From Pseudomonadota bacterium (GTDB lineage: Bacteria; Desulfobacterota; Binatia; Binatales; Binataceae), in contig JAJPKP010000027.1 of NCBI GenBank assembly GCA_021323675.1, forward strand, positions 124,001 to 188,000: a DNA stretch of 64,000 nt, read 5' to 3'. Shown here in pieces: positions 61,542 to 64,000 of this stretch. Within the stretch, counting starts at the first letter, position 1. Each line of letters opens with the position of its first letter. The translations under genes and the position numbers were made by a program. The notes below the pieces were generated by a model that saw only the letters and a list, made by a program, of their open reading frames with translations, ran no database searches and had not been told where the DNA came from.

Positions 61542-62747
61542 TCAATGATGCCCGGCGGCGCGGACGATCGTCGGCACGGTGGGCGCCTTGGGCATGACCT
61601 TGCGTTTCATCGCTTTTTCGGTGAGCCGCTCGACCAGCGCGGCCTTTTCCTTCGCGCGCTTCTGATCGCGTTCCTTTATTTCCGGCAGCACTTCGCGGCC
61701 GAACAAGTCAATCGAGGACATCAGCAACTCGTGCGGAATCTTGCCGGCCTGCGAGAGGAACAACACCTGATCGACACCGGACTCCTCGAACCCGAGCAGC
61801 GTATCGCGAATCTGTGCGGGCGTTCCAACGCAGTTCTGCACATGGGAGGCCGATGCCAGCGGATCGTCGATTTTGATCTTGGTCGGCTGGTTCTTGTAGC
61901 TCTCCCAAAGGTTGGTCTTGCCCGGCTCGTGCTGGCCGAAAAACGCGTAGTGGCCGAGGCCGTACATGAAGAAGCCCTGATGCTCGTGCGACATGTCGCG
62001 CACCAGCTTTTCGTTGCGATCGCACAGGAACGGACACGCCATCGCGATCTGCGGGTTGATCGCGTAACCCACCGGCTCGCACTCGTTTTCGATCGTCGCG
62101 TAGTAGTCGCGCACCCATTGGCGCGATTCATCCGGCGAGACGAACGCGAACGTCAGCGCTCCCAGCCCGAGCCGCGCGGCAAGCAGGATGGTTTCGCGGC
62201 GCGAGCACGCCAGCCATAGGGGAGGATGCGGCTGCTGCAGGGGTTTGGGCACGACGTTGCGGCAGGGCGCGACGACATACTTGCCCTCGAAACCGGTGAA
62301 CGGCTCTTCCACCAGCATCCGCACCGCCACCTGCAAGCCTTCCAGCCATTGCGCGCGCTTCTCTTCCTGCGCAACCGAGAACCCGCCGAGCTCGACCTCG
62401 GTCGCCCCTTCACCCGTGCCGAAGTCGCAGCGTCCGTCGCTGATCAGATCGAGCGTCGCAATCCGCTCGGCGACGCGCGCCGGCTGATTGATGTACGGCG
62501 GCATCTGCACGATGCCGTGGCCGATCCTGACATTCTTTGTCCGCGCCGCGCACGCGGCGAGAAAAATCTCCGGCGCGGACGAATGCGCATATTCCTCGAG
62601 GAAATGATGCTCGGTCGCCCATACATAGTCGTAGCCGTGCCGATCGGCGAGTTCGACCTGTTCGAGAGCGTTCTTCAGCAGTCGATGCTCTGATTCGCGC
62701 GTCCAGGGTCGCGGGAGCTGATGTTCGTAAAAGCCGCCAATCTTCAT
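61542..62747 (-). CDS. LLM-class flavin-dependent oxidoreductase (luciferase-like monooxygenase)
   Basis: 401 aa. TIM-barrel pattern of bacterial luciferase-like enzymes: MKIGGFYEHQLPRPWTRESE, YDYVWATEHHFLEEYAHSSA, IGHGIVQMPPYINQPARVAE, IATLDLISDGRCDFGTGEGA, QQPHPPLWLACSRRETILLA, and NCVGTPAQIRDTLLGFEESG near the end. The W-A-T-E-H-H-F loop is a classic signature. It uses reduced FMN from a partner reductase (not in the window). It is the first gene of the hydroquinone operon and may make the ring substrate, for example by oxidative removal of a side chain. AAAGGACAT precedes the ATG. Confidence 0.9.
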   Translation of the reverse strand: MKIGGFYEHQLPRPWTRESEHRLLKNALEQVELADRHGYDYVWATEHHFLEEYAHSSAPEIFLAACAARTKNVRIGHGIVQMPPYINQPARVAERIATLDLISDGRCDFGTGEGATEVELGGFSVAQEEKRAQWLEGLQVAVRMLVEEPFTGFEGKYVVAPCRNVVPKPLQQPHPPLWLACSRRETILLAARLGLGALTFAFVSPDESRQWVRDYYATIENECEPVGYAINPQIAMACPFLCDRNEKLVRDMSHEHQGFFMYGLGHYAFFGQHEPGKTNLWESYKNQPTKIKIDDPLASASHVQNCVGTPAQIRDTLLGFEESGVDQVLFLSQAGKIPHELLMSSIDLFGREVLPEIKERDQKRAKEKAALVERLTEKAMKRKVMPKAPTVPTIVRAAGHH

Positions 62748-62799
62748 TGCGATGTCCTTTGCGCGCCGGCGCCGGCCGCAAGTGTACGGCGCTGGATTC

Positions 62800-62838
62800 T
62801 TGTCCGCGTGATTATCGATCGTTATTATCAGAACAATC
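62800..62838 (+). promoter_or_regulatory. marR promoter overlapped by an imperfect operator palindrome
   Basis: TTGTCC at 62800-62805, a 17-base spacer and TATTAT at 62823-62828 make a promoter for the marR gene. GATCGTT (62817-62823) and AACAATC (62832-62838), arms of an imperfect inverted repeat eight bases apart, cover the -10. Such overlap is typical for a self-repressing MarR protein. The reverse strand also offers GATAAT hexamers for the divergent operon. Confidence 0.6.
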
Positions 62839-62862
62839 TCGAAATCTCAAAAGGCCAACCGG

Positions 62863-63327
62863 ATGCCCGTAACGCGTGTTAACCGGCTCGATGTCGAACG
62901 CCTCAGGCGCGAGGAGGACTACGCGCTCAACGACGATATCGGCTACTTGCTCGCGCGCGGCTTTACCGAGGCGCATCGCAACCTCTATCGGCGGCTCGCG
63001 GATCTCGACCTGACGCCGCGCCAGTACGTGGTGCTCATCAAGCTGTTCGAGGAAGGCGAGGCTTCCCAGAATCGTCTGGGCCGGCTGGCCGGGATGAAGC
63101 CGGTGACGATTCACGGCATCATCCAGCGCCTCGCGGCGCGCGGGTTCATCGAAACGCGCTACGACGAATCGGATCAGCGCCTGTCACTGCATTCATTGTC
63201 ACCCGCCGGCCGGGCGATCATTCCGGAACTGGTGCGGCGGGCAAAGCTCGGATTGCTGCAGACGCTCGGTCCGCTCACGCGGGAAGAGCAGGCGGTCCTT
63301 CGCCGGCTGCTGAAGAAGCTGTTCTAA
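62863..63327 (+). CDS. MarR-family transcriptional regulator
   Basis: 154 aa. Dimerisation helices at both ends (YALNDDIGYLLARGFTEAHR and ALLRR-type LTREEQAVLRRLLKKLF). The winged helix contains LTPRQYVVLIKLFEEGEASQ, helix-turn-helix NRLGRLAGMKPVTIHGIIQR and wing RGFIETRYDESDQRLSLHSL with the conserved D-x-R. Divergent from the hydroquinone operon by 115 bases and with a palindrome in that gap, so it most likely represses the operon until an aromatic ligand binds. Confidence 0.93.
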   Translation: MPVTRVNRLDVERLRREEDYALNDDIGYLLARGFTEAHRNLYRRLADLDLTPRQYVVLIKLFEEGEASQNRLGRLAGMKPVTIHGIIQRLAARGFIETRYDESDQRLSLHSLSPAGRAIIPELVRRAKLGLLQTLGPLTREEQAVLRRLLKKLF

Positions 63328-63329
63328 CT

Positions 63330-63364
63330 GCAAAGGGCGCCGCCGCAATGGCGGCGCCCTTTGC
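63330..63364. terminator. Hairpin between convergent marR and HpaB-family genes
   Basis: Fifteen-base perfect inverted repeat GCAAAGGGCGCCGCC / GGCGGCGCCCTTTGC with a five-base loop, three bases after the marR stop. T residues lie only within the stem (CCCTTTGC and, on the other strand, the same), so it may work in both directions. Confidence 0.65.
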
Positions 63365-63410
63365 GCTCTGATGCCTGGTCTTGCGGCGAGGGAGATCCGC
63401 TGGGCGAGTT

Positions 63411-64000
63411 CTAGTTGCCTGCGGGCTTGTCCTTGATGCCCGCGATTTCGAGCGCCTTCTCCTTTGCGCCCTTCAGGTCGTAGTACTTGCGGGTCACGAT
63501 GCGCTGGGCATAGAGGCCGCCGCCCGCTTGCACGTTGGTGACCGCTTTCCATCCGCCGAAGGCATCGGCGGTGAGGTCGCGAATCGCATGGAACAGGCGC
63601 GCGCGATATTCGCCATCGACCCCGTTCATCGTGCCCATGTACTTGCGCACCAGCGGCCCTGTCACCTCGTTTTCGAAATCGGCAATCGAAGGCGCCGTCA
63701 GGACCGATCCGCCCGAGATGTCGTGCAGATGCCGCACCATCGCGTTGTAGTTCGCCGCCGCATGATATTTGCCCGCGTTGGTGTACAGCTCGTCGGGGAA
63801 TGCGCCCTCGGAGGTCACCTGGCAGTTGGCGATTGCGGCTTCCAAAGCGGCCCGCACCAGCGTCGCATGGATTATCATCTCGGAGATTTTCTCCCGGATG
63901 TGGCTTTCGTTGGCCAGTCCGTTGGCCTCGGCGACGAGTTGCGCGAAGCCAACAAGCTGATCGGCTTCCTCCGCCATCCCCGAGAGTCCGCCAAGCCGCT
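63411..64000 (-). CDS. HpaB-family flavin-dependent hydroxylase, 5' end cut by window edge
   Basis: The frame is open to the right edge; 196 codons are seen, reading LGGLSGMAEEADQLVGFAQL from the edge. C-terminal HpaB-like domain: SHIREKISEMIIHATLVRAA, TNAGKYHAAANYNAMVRHLH, DISGGSVLTAPSIADFENEV and GPLVRKYMGTMNGVDGEYRA, where H-D-I-S-G-G is the flavin-contacting loop of the 4-hydroxyphenylacetate 3-hydroxylase family. The same domain is found in 4-hydroxybutyryl-CoA dehydratase, but the Cys ligands of that enzyme lie outside this part, so I cannot exclude it. As an aromatic hydroxylase it could supply the neighbouring hydroquinone pathway. Confidence 0.75.
   Translation of the reverse strand, partial: RLGGLSGMAEEADQLVGFAQLVAEANGLANESHIREKISEMIIHATLVRAALEAAIANCQVTSEGAFPDELYTNAGKYHAAANYNAMVRHLHDISGGSVLTAPSIADFENEVTGPLVRKYMGTMNGVDGEYRARLFHAIRDLTADAFGGWKAVTNVQAGGGLYAQRIVTRKYYDLKGAKEKALEIAGIKDKPAGN

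Overview
The window is a GC-rich (by eye a little over 60% G+C), densely coded bacterial chromosome segment with no tRNA, rRNA, insertion sequence, phage gene or CRISPR array that I can see. Gene content points to a free-living, aerobic, diderm soil-type bacterium. It has a full TCA block with a one-subunit-anchor succinate dehydrogenase, a tripartite RND efflux operon, several lipoproteins, a P450, and many acyl-CoA dehydrogenase, LLM and amidohydrolase family genes. This mix resembles uncultured lineages such as Candidatus Binatota or other deltaproteobacteria-like groups; that placement is inference and no marker gene here settles it.

Layout. 1-9.3 kb: an acyl-CoA-dehydrogenase-fold hydroxylase cut by the left edge, a membrane-anchored amidohydrolase, two FtsX-type ABC permeases of equal length, an FAD monooxygenase, and a reverse-strand pair (a secreted His-rich protein and a polytopic membrane protein). 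9.4-13.1 kb: two small lipoproteins, a second FAD monooxygenase and a PH/GRAM-like small protein. 13.1-24.5 kb, all reverse: acyl-CoA dehydrogenase, cytochrome P450, response regulator, histidine kinase, TolC, adaptor, RND pump, a membrane protein and a BamE-like lipoprotein. 24.6-30.6 kb: isocitrate dehydrogenase with a terminator, then a near-consensus promoter driving a beta-propeller (SBBP) surface protein translationally coupled to a small integral-membrane protein with the Cys/Arg/His layout of the exosortase/archaeosortase family, then an M48 protease. 30.6-34.7 kb: PlsC, a Met/His-rich secreted protein with a NatAB-like ABC exporter, and a GNAT acetyltransferase. 34.8-42.1 kb: sdhCAB, mdh, sucCD and ndk, in which sdhC and mdh are each preceded by almost the same promoter. 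42.2-53.5 kb: a methanethiol-oxidase-like protein with a membrane partner, an enoyl-CoA hydratase, an MFS transporter with a kelch/Pro-Thr-stalk protein, an MsbA-like exporter, and a large thaumatin-like surface protein. 53.6-64 kb: a reverse-strand hydroquinone/hydroxyquinol catabolic operon, controlled in all likelihood by a divergent MarR regulator, and an HpaB-family hydroxylase cut by the right edge.

How the parts work together. The right-hand operon forms a complete route: two-subunit hydroquinone 1,2-dioxygenase, 4-hydroxymuconic semialdehyde dehydrogenase, maleylacetate reductase, plus an intradiol dioxygenase that feeds hydroxyquinol into the same maleylacetate pool. The product, 3-oxoadipate, would end in succinyl-CoA and acetyl-CoA, substrates of the TCA enzymes encoded at 24.6 kb and 34.9-42.1 kb.

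The most novel-looking element is the SBBP protein plus exosortase-like pair at 26.1-29.0 kb, a candidate dedicated one-substrate surface-sorting system. Other items worth attention are the bacterial thaumatin-like protein at 50.7-53.5 kb and the duplicated TCA promoter.
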